From positions 3,906,001 to 3,970,000 of the forward strand of contig NZ_CP135052.1 in the NCBI RefSeq assembly GCF_029193595.2: a stretch of 64,000 bases of DNA. Reading direction: 5' to 3'. Origin of the DNA: Providencia hangzhouensis (GTDB lineage Bacteria > Pseudomonadota > Gammaproteobacteria > Enterobacterales > Enterobacteriaceae). This document shows positions 27,409 through 36,192 of the stretch, piece after piece (the first letter of the stretch is position 1; every line of letters begins with the position of its first letter). The notes under the pieces are model-generated. The model had not been told where the DNA came from, did no database searches, and saw nothing but the letters and a program-made list of their open reading frames with translations. The position numbers were made by a program, and so were the translations under genes.

Positions 27409-28470
27409 TTAGTTTTGCAATGATTGCCCCGGTAATGGGACTAAATCACTTTCAATATAGCGTCTCACTAAAGTCGCGAGCGCGACTAATGAGTCCAAAT
27501 GAGTCCTTTCCCAACCGTGGGAGCTATCTAGTGCGAAACATGCTAAAGCCGCACGAATATCCCATCCTGCATCAATTGCTGCAGCACTATCCGAACGATA
27601 ATGTTTAAACGTATCGCGGACGTGAGGAATATCATACTGCTGGCATAATTGTAATAAATGCCGCGTAATTGCTAAATCAAACGGGCCGGTTCTGTCGCGA
27701 AAAGCTAAGGTGAGGGCGTCATCCCTTGTGGTTTGGTCTGGCGCAGAAACGGAGTTATCAATCGCCAATAACTCTTGAACTTGCGGACCAAAACCGTGGG
27801 TGCCTCCGATACCGACCTCTTCTGAAATCGTGAACATCATTTGGCAAGATACCGCTGGCACAATACCGTCATCCACCAGTGATTTTAATGCGGCTAACAT
27901 CACTGCACATCCGGCTTTATCATCCAAATGACGCGATACAATAAAACCGTTATCAATGAATTCGGGTTGAGCATCCACTGCAACAATATCACCGACGTTT
28001 AAGCCATGGGATTGCAAATCAGCAAAGTTATAACAGGGGGCATCAAGGCGAATTTCTAAATTATCCCAATCGGCTACTTGGGTATCTACCTCAGTATTAA
28101 AACGGTGCCCTGAGGCTTTTAATGGCAAAATTGTCCCACGATATTGGTGATCATCACTAAATACTGTCACCCTTGCACCTTCCGCAAAACGGGCTGCCCA
28201 TGTGCCTGTATTACGCAGTGCCAAACGCCCATTCGGTTTGAGTTGTGTCACCATCGCCCCTAATGTATCAAGGTGTGCGGCTAATGCACGTTTAGGTTCT
28301 TCAGAACCGAGTGTGATATAGAGCACCCCGCGGCGTGTGTATTTTGGTGTAAACCCCAACTCCGACAACCATTGGTGAGTTTGCGCAACGGCTTGTTCAG
28401 TCATCCCTACAGGGCTAGGTGTGCATAATAATGTTTTTAATACAGAGGTCAGATATACTTTATCTATCAT
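27409..28470 (-). CDS. M42-family metallopeptidase
   Basis: A 353-residue cytosolic aminopeptidase-like protein of the M42 (glutamyl aminopeptidase/FrvX) family, which uses two metal ions. Visible ligands are AAHLDTLGA (His-Asp), SRHLDDKAGCAV (Asp), ISEEVGIGG (the Glu pair) and the late HYRSDSAAA and SSHGWERTH regions. The ATG at 28470 follows AGGTAATATA; a GTG at 28488 would overlap the regulator gene. It is the last gene of a six-gene run containing a peptide-type ABC importer, so it probably trims the imported peptide. Members of this subgroup are sometimes annotated as osmoprotectant (NAGGN) peptidases, but no NAGGN synthesis genes are here. Confidence 0.82.
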   Translation of the reverse strand: MIDKVYLTSVLKTLLCTPSPVGMTEQAVAQTHQWLSELGFTPKYTRRGVLYITLGSEEPKRALAAHLDTLGAMVTQLKPNGRLALRNTGTWAARFAEGARVTVFSDDHQYRGTILPLKASGHRFNTEVDTQVADWDNLEIRLDAPCYNFADLQSHGLNVGDIVAVDAQPEFIDNGFIVSRHLDDKAGCAVMLAALKSLVDDGIVPAVSCQMMFTISEEVGIGGTHGFGPQVQELLAIDNSVSAPDQTTRDDALTLAFRDRTGPFDLAITRHLLQLCQQYDIPHVRDTFKHYRSDSAAAIDAGWDIRAALACFALDSSHGWERTHLDSLVALATLVRRYIESDLVPLPGQSLQN

Positions 28471-28474
28471 TATA

Positions 28475-29245
28475 TTACCTATCTTCACTTAAGAAACGTT
28501 CTTGTAATGTGGCTTGTAGAGCTAACATGGCTTGTTCTGCATAAGCCATATGTGCTTCCATTACCGATTGAACTTTAGCGGCATCTTTACGGCGTAAAGC
28601 CTCGATTAATTGATATTGGTATTCGATGCCTTGGCGCCTGTCGACAGGCTCAGGTTTTAAATAAATGTCCTGACAAACGGCTAAGTCTTTGAGTAAGCGT
28701 TGTAAAAAATGGCAGATAAACACTAATAAAACGTTATCGGAATAGCTGGCGACCACCGCATGAAAATCCAGTTCTGCCATTCGTTGCTGCCAGCGTTCAT
28801 TTTCATCTACGGGCTCATGGTCATAAATGGCGATGGTATCGTACAGCTTTTGAATTCCTGCGTTATCGATATTATCAATGGCACTGACTGCTACCACCGG
28901 TTCTAATAATTTACGTAACGTATAAATATCCTTGATTGATATATCCCGCGTAAATAAATAGTTCGATAACAAACTCATCGCTCGCGCTTCAGTCATTGAA
29001 TCAATAAACGCGCCACCACCAGGCCCAGTTTTTGTTTTAATTAACCCTTGAACTTCCAATGACTTTAATGCTTCTCTCACAGTGCTTTTGCTAGCGTTAT
29101 AATGTTCAATTAACTCTTTTTCTTGTGGCAAACGGTCACCGGGTATGAGGTTATTGGCCATAATGGTTTCTTTTATCGCATTGACGATTTCATCAGTACG
29201 TTTAATACGCACTGACTCTATCGTCATTGGCTTATTGGTGCTCAT
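28475..29245 (-). CDS. GntR-family regulator (FadR subfamily)
   Basis: A 256-residue regulator with a winged helix-turn-helix at about residues 10-80 (GDRLPQEKELIEHYNASKSTVREALKSLE) and an FCD ligand domain after it. It sits inside the ABC transporter operon between the ATPase and M42 peptidase genes, with 30 bases before it and four bases after it, and so is likely to regulate the whole unit in response to the transported substrate or its product. No operator was identified. Confidence 0.85.
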   Translation of the reverse strand: MSTNKPMTIESVRIKRTDEIVNAIKETIMANNLIPGDRLPQEKELIEHYNASKSTVREALKSLEVQGLIKTKTGPGGGAFIDSMTEARAMSLLSNYLFTRDISIKDIYTLRKLLEPVVAVSAIDNIDNAGIQKLYDTIAIYDHEPVDENERWQQRMAELDFHAVVASYSDNVLLVFICHFLQRLLKDLAVCQDIYLKPEPVDRRQGIEYQYQLIEALRRKDAAKVQSVMEAHMAYAEQAMLALQATLQERFLSEDR

Positions 29246-29275
29246 ATTAGCTTCTCAACTGGTTTAAATAAGTTT

Positions 29276-30079
29276 CTAATCGACTGAATCAACACGAATT
29301 CGTGGGGCACTTGCCAATAAATTTCGCGTATATTCATGCTCCGGTGCGGCAAATAAGCTGCGGGTATCTCGACATTCTAGCAAATCCCCTAAATAGAGTA
29401 TGGCAACTCTATCTGCAATCGACTCCACTACCGCCAAATCATGGCTAATAAATAAATACGATAATGAAAACTGTTGTTTAAGTTGTTCTAATAACAATAA
29501 AACTTGCGCTTGTACCGAAACATCCAGCGCACTAACGGGTTCATCAAGTACCAATATTCGTGCATCCGCAGCTAATGCTCTCGCAATCGCTAACCGCTGT
29601 GCCTGCCCTCCTGAAAACTCATGAGGATAGCAAGCTAAAGCGTCGATTGGCATATTGACGGCTTCGAGTAATTCCGCCAAACGCTTCGCTCTTTGTGATG
29701 TGTTCATGTGCTTTAAGTATTTCAATGGAACCGTTAATGTCTCGCCTATCGTTTTACGGGGGTTCAAAGAAGCAACCGGGTCTTGAAAAACATACTGAAC
29801 GGCTTGCCCAAATGCACGTGAACCTTGTTGCAGCCATTCGGCACGAGTTTGCCCTAATACCGTAATTTCCCCCGAGGTTTCACGCTCCAACCCAACTAAA
29901 ATACGCGCTAAGGTACTTTTTCCTGAGCCACTCTCCCCTACAACAGCAAGGGTTTCACCTTCATAGAGCGATAATGAAATATTTTTTAGTGCGTGAACTT
30001 GGCGCCCTCGAGGGTGAAATAGGCTTCTTGGCTGCCCGAAGGTTTTCACCAACTGATTAACCTCAATCACTTTTTTCAT
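29276..30079 (-). CDS. Peptide-type ABC transporter ATPase (DppF/OppF type)
   Basis: A 267-residue ATPase of the dipeptide/oligopeptide/nickel group: Walker A VVGESGSGKST, signature FSGGQAQRLAIARAL, Walker B ILVLDEPVSALD and switch His in LFISHDLAVV. It is the second ATPase of the importer; the first is fused to a permease upstream. Its ATG overlaps the previous stop in the form TAATG, and an AGGAGG site lies within the upstream gene. It has the short C-terminal extension typical of oligopeptide ATPases. Confidence 0.9.
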   Translation of the reverse strand: MKKVIEVNQLVKTFGQPRSLFHPRGRQVHALKNISLSLYEGETLAVVGESGSGKSTLARILVGLERETSGEITVLGQTRAEWLQQGSRAFGQAVQYVFQDPVASLNPRKTIGETLTVPLKYLKHMNTSQRAKRLAELLEAVNMPIDALACYPHEFSGGQAQRLAIARALAADARILVLDEPVSALDVSVQAQVLLLLEQLKQQFSLSYLFISHDLAVVESIADRVAILYLGDLLECRDTRSLFAAPEHEYTRNLLASAPRIRVDSVD

Positions 30080-31893
30080 TAAACCTCCTGAGCCGATGTT
30101 AAATCATCACCATTGGGCTGATGACCATAAAGTTGTTGGACTTGTTTTAAAAATCCACGCCCTTCCCCTAATTTAGGGACACTGGCGATCAGGCGTTGTG
30201 TATAAGGATGCTGAGGCTGGCGTAATACCGTTTGTGTCTCCCCTGTTTCAACTATCTCACCTTGCTGCATGACGGCAACACGGTCGCAAATTTGGTTAAT
30301 AACCGCGAAATCATGGGTAATAAATAAGAGTGCAACACCGCGTTCACGGCGTAGTTGGTTGAGTAACTCTAAAATACGCGCCTGCACCGTAACATCTAAT
30401 GCGGTGGTCGGCTCGTCGGCAATAATCAACACAGGATCATTAGCCAATGCCATCGCTATCCCTACCCGCTGGCGCTGCCCGCCTGAAAGCTCATGGGGGT
30501 AGGCATCAAAACGCTCCTGCGCATCTGGGATCCCAACGCTATCCAATAATTCAATGGCTTTATTTTTCGCCTCATAGAATGACAACGATTGGTGAGCGGT
30601 AATGGCCTCACGCAATTGCACACCTATGGTAAATTGCGGATGGAGTGTCGTCAGCGGGTCTTGGAAAATATAGGATACCTTCGCACCGCGACGGCGCTGC
30701 ATAACAGATAACGGTAATGACAACATTTCTTCATGTTCTACATAAATACCACCAGCGGTAACCAACGCAGGAGGCGATGCAAGCAACCCCATTACAGATA
30801 AAGCCGTAACACTCTTACCCGAACCGCTTTCTCCAATTAGCCCTAAACATTCCCCCGCACCAACGGTAAAACTGATCCCTTTTACCGTTGGGCGTAATTG
30901 ATTTCCTTGGCGAAAAGCGACCGACAAGTCTTTGACTTCTAATACCACTTGTTCGCCTCCCGTTTTCGCAGGAATATTAACTCTGTCAGTCTGTGTCATC
31001 GGTTGTGATCGCTGTAAGGCTCCTGATTTTAACCGGGGATCAAGAATGTCACGCACGCCATCCCCTAACAGGTTAAAACTAATCACAATAAGAAAGATCA
31101 TAATACCAGGTACCAATGCCACATGAGGAGCAACAAACATTTGTGCGCGCCCTTGCCCTAGCATTGAACCTAAATCTGCATTCGGTGGTTGAGTACCTAG
31201 CCCTAAAAATGACAAGCCTGCCGTCTCTAAGATCATCCAGCCAATGGTCGTTGACATGGTAACCACAATGATTGGCAAGACATTCGGTAACACTTCCGTT
31301 AATAGGACTTGTAGGTGGTTTTTACCTGACAACCTTGCAGCTTGTATAAAATCTCTATCACGTAAACCCACCGTTAACCCACGAATATTCCTAGCAAAAA
31401 AGGGAATATTCACTAATGCGATAGCATACAACGCATTGAGTAGCCCTGGCCCAAGTACCGCTACAATCGCTAAGGCTAATAAAATGTATGGAAATGCCAT
31501 TAGCATATCAATACAACGCATCAATAATGTATCAGTACGATGGCCTACATACCCAGCTACCAAGCCAATTAGGGTGCCGAATATTGCCGCAATTAGTGTT
31601 GCGGAAATACCGACCAATAGGGATACTCGCGTTCCCCACAGCAATCGAGACAAAATATCTCGCCCTAAATGGTCAGTACCTAATAAATGGCCAGATGAAA
31701 AAGCGGGAAGTAGCCGATTAACTAAATCTGTTTCATCAGGATTAGCAAGAGGTAGCCAAGGCGCTAAAAATGCCAAGAGCATAATGATAGATAACGTAAA
31801 TAAGCCCAAAGTTGCTAAACGGTTCGCCAGTAATAATGAGCCAATCGATTGGCGATGACGATGCTGAATAACAGGGGTCACTGACTGGCTCAT
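30079..31893 (-). CDS. Fused permease (DppC type) and ATPase (DppD type)
   Basis: A 604-residue fusion. Residues 1-290 form a DppC-like permease with an N-terminal membrane helix, TDHLGRDILSRLLWG and five further hydrophobic segments. Residues 315-604 form an ATPase with Walker A GESGSGKS at 354-361, signature LSGGQRQRVGIAMALA and Walker B LIIADEPTTALD, ending in the oligopeptide C-terminal region (HPYTQRLIASVPKL). In most enteric systems these are two genes. The linker near 290-315 is short and polar. No frameshift is involved; the frame is open throughout. Fusions of this kind are known in the family. Confidence 0.9.
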   Translation of the reverse strand: MSQSVTPVIQHRHRQSIGSLLLANRLATLGLFTLSIIMLLAFLAPWLPLANPDETDLVNRLLPAFSSGHLLGTDHLGRDILSRLLWGTRVSLLVGISATLIAAIFGTLIGLVAGYVGHRTDTLLMRCIDMLMAFPYILLALAIVAVLGPGLLNALYAIALVNIPFFARNIRGLTVGLRDRDFIQAARLSGKNHLQVLLTEVLPNVLPIIVVTMSTTIGWMILETAGLSFLGLGTQPPNADLGSMLGQGRAQMFVAPHVALVPGIMIFLIVISFNLLGDGVRDILDPRLKSGALQRSQPMTQTDRVNIPAKTGGEQVVLEVKDLSVAFRQGNQLRPTVKGISFTVGAGECLGLIGESGSGKSVTALSVMGLLASPPALVTAGGIYVEHEEMLSLPLSVMQRRRGAKVSYIFQDPLTTLHPQFTIGVQLREAITAHQSLSFYEAKNKAIELLDSVGIPDAQERFDAYPHELSGGQRQRVGIAMALANDPVLIIADEPTTALDVTVQARILELLNQLRRERGVALLFITHDFAVINQICDRVAVMQQGEIVETGETQTVLRQPQHPYTQRLIASVPKLGEGRGFLKQVQQLYGHQPNGDDLTSAQEV

Positions 31894-32837
31894 GATTTCA
31901 ACCTCGGGTCTAACATGGCTTGCGCAACATCCGCAAGTAAATTGATAAAGACATAGGACGCTGCTGCAATCAATACGCCCCCTTGAACTAAAAACAAGTC
32001 ACGGGTTGCCACAGCCTTCACTAACATGGCGCCTAGCCCCGGCCACTGAAAAACGGTTTCAATGTACACCGCACCACCAAAAACAAAGCCCGCTTGGATA
32101 CCAATGACTGGGATAACGGAAACCAGTGCCATGCGAAATGCATGGCGAAAAATCACTTTGCGCTCACTCAAGCCTTTTGCTCTTGCGGTACGAATAAAAT
32201 CAAGTCGCAGTACCTCTAACATTGCTGTGCGCGTCAAACGCGCTATCACCCCTGTCGCGACTAATGAAAGCGTCACTGCGGGTAAAACAAGGTGATGCAA
32301 TAAATCGCTCAGGCCACCGCCTTGCCAAATATCGTACATTCCTGATGCCGGAAACCATTGTAATTGAACAGAAAAAAGCATAATCATCAATAAGCCGATC
32401 CAAAAAGATGGCATTGAGATACCCAATAAAACAGCAAGTGTAATAAATCGGTCACTCCAACTGAATTGGCGAATGGAGGAAAGGACTCCGGCCAGTAACC
32501 CTAAAACTGAACTCAGTAACAACGCACTTCCGCCCAAAATTAATGTGGCAGAAAATCGCTCTAAAACTTCATCAACGACAGGCCGGTTAAGAACAAATGA
32601 ACGGCCAAAGTCACCCGAAATTAAATTATGCATCCAAATAAAATATTGCTGATATAACGGCTTATCCAACCCAAGCTCTGTTTTTACTCTAGCCACATTT
32701 TCAGGAGTCGCCCAAGGGCCAAGCAGCGCTTGAGCAGGGTCTCCAGGGATCATTGCCATGATAAAAAAGACAATTAACGTCAAACCAATCAGTATGGGTA
32801 TGGTCGCTAAAATGCGTTTCAAACAGTATAACCACAT
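31890..32837 (-). CDS. Peptide-type ABC transporter permease (DppB type)
   Basis: A 315-residue inner-membrane permease with about six hydrophobic segments and the family blocks RILATIPILIGLTLIVFF at the start, PGDPAQALLG, and RTARAKGLSERKVIFRHAFR in the cytosolic coupling loop. The ATG at 32837 is preceded by GGGGA; an in-frame start at 32858 is less well placed. It overlaps the fused permease-ATPase gene by four bases. With the DppC-like half it makes the heterodimeric channel. Confidence 0.88.
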   Translation of the reverse strand: MWLYCLKRILATIPILIGLTLIVFFIMAMIPGDPAQALLGPWATPENVARVKTELGLDKPLYQQYFIWMHNLISGDFGRSFVLNRPVVDEVLERFSATLILGGSALLLSSVLGLLAGVLSSIRQFSWSDRFITLAVLLGISMPSFWIGLLMIMLFSVQLQWFPASGMYDIWQGGGLSDLLHHLVLPAVTLSLVATGVIARLTRTAMLEVLRLDFIRTARAKGLSERKVIFRHAFRMALVSVIPVIGIQAGFVFGGAVYIETVFQWPGLGAMLVKAVATRDLFLVQGGVLIAAASYVFINLLADVAQAMLDPRLKS

Positions 32838-32888
32838 AGTTTTTCCCCATAAAATCAAAAGATTAATTGAATATTCAATTCACATTAA

Positions 32889-34448
32889 TCAATCTTTACG
32901 AACGTCTTTAAGTAATAAGTTAAAGTTAGGCTGCAATTTGAAATGTTTAACATGCTCATTAGCGACCGCATTTTGCTTCCAATTCGCCACAAATAACCAA
33001 GGGGCATCTTGATGAACAATTTTTTGTACTTGCCGATATAACTGGGCGCGCTCCTCGAGATTATTGGTGACTCGAGCTTTGTCTAATAACCTATCGAGCT
33101 GCTTGTTACTGTAATAACCAGAATTGAACCCGCCTTTATCCGGCCAAGAAGCGCTATGTAAGGTTAAAAAGGGTAAAGTATCTGGGTCATTCGTCATCCA
33201 CGCCATTTCGGCCATATGCGCTTGTTTTAGACCTGCATTGACCTTTGATAGGTAAGTATTCCATTCAAAGGTTTGAATTTCGACAGATAGCCCAACCGCT
33301 TTCAGGTCTGCTTGAATGGCTGTCGCCATGGGGATCGGGTCTAGCATCCCTGAGCCCCCTTCCGTGACATAAAAAATAACTTTTTGCCCTTGAGCCCCTG
33401 CTTCTGCTATTAATTGGCGTGCTTTTTCAGGGTCATAAGGATAAGCCTTGGTTTCTGCATCAAATGCCCAATCAAATGCCGATGGGATTGGTCCTTGTGC
33501 TACCCCCGCAGAGTTCTGAAGAATGTATTTCACAATATTGTCTTTATTTACCGCATAGTTAACGGCTTGCCTCACACGCACATCATCAAACGGTGGCTGA
33601 GACGCATTGAGCATGGCATACCAAACATGAGGCCCTACGGCTTCATAAACATGAAAGCGGTTGTCATTAACAAATAATGGGACGTTATCAGCAGGGACTT
33701 CCACCATGGCATCAATTCCCCCCGATAACATTTCGGCTACCCGAGTATTGGCGTCAGTGATAGGCCGAAAAACAACATGTTTTAAACTGGGTTTACCATC
33801 CCAATAGTCTTCATTAGCGGATACGACCACCCTTTGGTTTGCGGTCCACTCATCAAACTTGAAGGGACCTGTTCCGCTAGGGTGCCGGCTAAAGTCTTTG
33901 TCATATTTCTTTACTGCTGCGGGTGAAACAATCAGCCCTGCTGGTGTCGCTAAGTTCGATAAAAACGGGGCAAACGGTTCTTTTAAGGTAAACACCACCG
34001 TTTTATCATCTGGAGTTTCTATCTTGTCTATTGCAGAAAAGAAAAATGATAATGGGAATGGCCCTGTATGGTAGTACGGGTGCTGGTTATCCAACATTCG
34101 TTCAAATGTGAATTTGACTGCATCCGCATTGAATGGGCTGCCATCATGAAATTTTATATTCTCGCGTAAATGGAAAGTATATGTGAGACCATCATCACTA
34201 ACAGACCATGATTGGGCTAAAGCAGGTTCAAGCGTTAATGTACCATCCGCATTGCGAACTAACCCTTCGTACAAGTTAACCAAAATTCGAGAATCATTCG
34301 CAGCGGTTGCCACTTGTGGGTCTAATGACTGCGGCTCAGCAACTTGCCCTAATAACAAGACATCAGGATGGTTCACTGCCAATGTCGGTAGCGAAATAAA
34401 GCATAAAAGCCAAAAACTGGCTATCCACCCACATAAACGCATTTTCAT
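32889..34448 (-). CDS. Peptide-type ABC transporter binding protein (SBP family 5)
   Basis: A 519-residue periplasmic binding protein, family 5 (DppA/OppA/GsiB). A signal peptide of about 24 residues ends at TLA. The signature QVAEPQSLDPQVATAANDSRILVNLYEGL is near the mature N-terminus and SWSVSDDGLTYTFHLRENIKFHDG follows. The ATG at 34448 has a GGGGGA site; an upstream in-frame start at 34505 would bury the signal peptide. It opens the six-gene operon. The ligand is unknown: dipeptides, glutathione or D-amino-acid peptides are all possible. Confidence 0.88.
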   Translation of the reverse strand: MKMRLCGWIASFWLLCFISLPTLAVNHPDVLLLGQVAEPQSLDPQVATAANDSRILVNLYEGLVRNADGTLTLEPALAQSWSVSDDGLTYTFHLRENIKFHDGSPFNADAVKFTFERMLDNQHPYYHTGPFPLSFFFSAIDKIETPDDKTVVFTLKEPFAPFLSNLATPAGLIVSPAAVKKYDKDFSRHPSGTGPFKFDEWTANQRVVVSANEDYWDGKPSLKHVVFRPITDANTRVAEMLSGGIDAMVEVPADNVPLFVNDNRFHVYEAVGPHVWYAMLNASQPPFDDVRVRQAVNYAVNKDNIVKYILQNSAGVAQGPIPSAFDWAFDAETKAYPYDPEKARQLIAEAGAQGQKVIFYVTEGGSGMLDPIPMATAIQADLKAVGLSVEIQTFEWNTYLSKVNAGLKQAHMAEMAWMTNDPDTLPFLTLHSASWPDKGGFNSGYYSNKQLDRLLDKARVTNNLEERAQLYRQVQKIVHQDAPWLFVANWKQNAVANEHVKHFKLQPNFNLLLKDVRKD

Positions 34449-34490
34449 TTGCTTCCCCCTGAGTGCTGACATTGCTATATGATTGTGAAG

Positions 34491-34506
34491 TGTGATTTGT
34501 GTCAAT
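34491..34506. promoter_or_regulatory. Candidate CRP site between the ABC operon and the DUF1028 gene
   Basis: TGTGATTTGTGTCAAT matches TGTGA-N6-TCACA at eight of ten positions and lies in the divergent gap, 43 bases before the binding-protein start. The match is moderate in this AT-rich spacer. Confidence 0.35.
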
Positions 34507-34611
34507 TTTGTTAATAATTTTATCTTTTTCTTTATTTATGATGATAAATTATATTTCAAGCAAGAATTTATAATGATAAATTTGATCAAGGTCTAATTTA
34601 TGAGGTGTAAA

Positions 34612-35274
34612 ATGACATTTTCAATTGTGGCGCGCTGCCCATTGACAGGAAAAATAGGTGCAGCGACGGCAACAGGTGGCCCTGCGGTTGGTGCATTGGT
34701 CTTACATGGCAAAAGCCAAACGGGGGCAATCGCAACTCAAGCAATGACCAACCCCATTGCTGGCTTAACAGGTATTGAATATTTGCAGCAAGGCCATAAT
34801 GCGAATAAAAGCTTAAATCATCTGGTTAAGGAAGATATTGACTGTGAACGGCGACAATTAATTATTATGGATAACTATGGTGATACAGCTGATTGGACAG
34901 GTCAATATTGCTTACCTTGGTGTGGAAGTCTATCGGAACCCAACTTAGCCATTGCTGGAAATATGTTAGCTAGTGAACAAGTTTTGGATGCTATTCATCG
35001 AAGCTATCATAAAAATGCTCATCAAGATCTGGCTGATCGATTACTTATTGCCATGCAAGCTGGTGCCGATGAAGGTGGTGATTATCGAGGCATCCGCTCC
35101 GCTGCATTAAAAGTATGGAATGACCGGCAATACGCAGACATTGATATTCGCTGCGATTGGTCAGAAGCACCGCTATCAGCGCTTGAAACCATCCTTCAAC
35201 AGGTTCGCTCCGAGGATTATGCTAATTTTTTCGCGCAAATCCCCACAGGAAATGAATATATCGCTAATAAGTGA
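34612..35274 (+). CDS. DUF1028 Ntn-hydrolase-fold protein
   Basis: A 220-residue protein of the DUF1028 family, which has an N-terminal nucleophile hydrolase fold. TFSIVARCPLTGKIGAATATGGPAVGA at the start and the later NMLASEQVLDAI and GADEGGDYRGIRSAAL blocks are family hallmarks. The ATG at 34612 follows GAGGTG; the upstream ATG at 34600 overlaps that site. It is divergent from a peptide-type importer with an M42 peptidase, a pairing that suggests a role in hydrolysing the imported peptide or amide. No biochemical function is firmly established for the family. Confidence 0.85.
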   Translation: MTFSIVARCPLTGKIGAATATGGPAVGALVLHGKSQTGAIATQAMTNPIAGLTGIEYLQQGHNANKSLNHLVKEDIDCERRQLIIMDNYGDTADWTGQYCLPWCGSLSEPNLAIAGNMLASEQVLDAIHRSYHKNAHQDLADRLLIAMQAGADEGGDYRGIRSAALKVWNDRQYADIDIRCDWSEAPLSALETILQQVRSEDYANFFAQIPTGNEYIANK

Positions 35275-36192
35275 AGCTATCATGGTGCATATCGACTAAT
35301 AAAGTAAAATAACTGAATGATGTGTACCTGAAGTAAAAGTAACTATTTATGAAAATATTATTAACTGCATGAATAACTCTGTATTTTTTATCATTAAAGC
35401 CAGTTTAGCTTATTATTCAATTTATCATTCATTACTTAATCTTAATTATTCACTCTTGTCATACGTCCTATTACTTTTTACTATTCGTTGCCATCAGAAA
35501 ATAAGTGGTTATTTTTAACAACATTAAAAATAATGAAAAACATCTATTGCTTTAAATTTATCTAATTCTATCTCATAAATGATTACGATAATTAACCTTA
35601 ATAAAGACTAGGTTATTTATTTTTGTTTAGGCGCTTCACCACAGAAACAAAATAACATTTATTATCAATTGGTTATAAAACATCTCTCCAGCTAACCTAG
35701 TGGACAATATTTATGCAACCTAGCCAATCAATATTAAATACGGTTAAATACTGCAAGCCTTAACAAATGGATGATTAATAATCAAATGAACAAAAATAGC
35801 TCAAAAAGTACATTTAAAACTCATTTATATATTAATTTCCCAATTTTAGAACTTAAGGGATATTCAGAATTTTCATCTATGGTGAAATATTAATCTCCCT
35901 CTTTGACCCCCTCATCAATTATTGCCTTTAAGCTAAATTTTCATATTTACACCTGTACACTTTTAATGACATTAACATTAAAAAAATATTAATTCTTATA
36001 TCTCTAAAATAAAGTAATCACCTACAAAGCCTTTACAGCACTGAGTAGATCAATTTACGTCGCATTTCATTTCAATGACCTTTATTAACAAATGCTACCG
36101 CCACTTAACAATTACAAAATATATGATAAGATCATTATCTCAATTTGAAATTATTTACTATATAAAAAACAAGATTGTTATTGAGGTTATAG
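35275..36192. other. AT-rich non-coding region before the deaminase gene
   Basis: These 918 bases contain no ORF that looks coded. A 47-codon ATG frame at 35369 lacks a ribosome-binding site and has noise-like composition. The stretch is very AT-rich with many A and T tracts, fitting bent DNA and global regulators such as Lrp or H-NS. I see no clear -35/-10 pair or palindrome that I would name. It should carry the promoter and long leader of the L-amino acid deaminase gene. Confidence 0.5.

Noticed and set aside
31244..31858. 204-codon plus-strand ORF opposite the fused permease-ATPase gene
   Set aside because: It lies antisense to a well-supported coding frame, with low-complexity content and no start signal.
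35369..35520. Small hydrophobic ORF of about 47 codons in the spacer before the deaminase gene
   Set aside because: No ribosome-binding site, noise-like composition and no neighbours that would support it.
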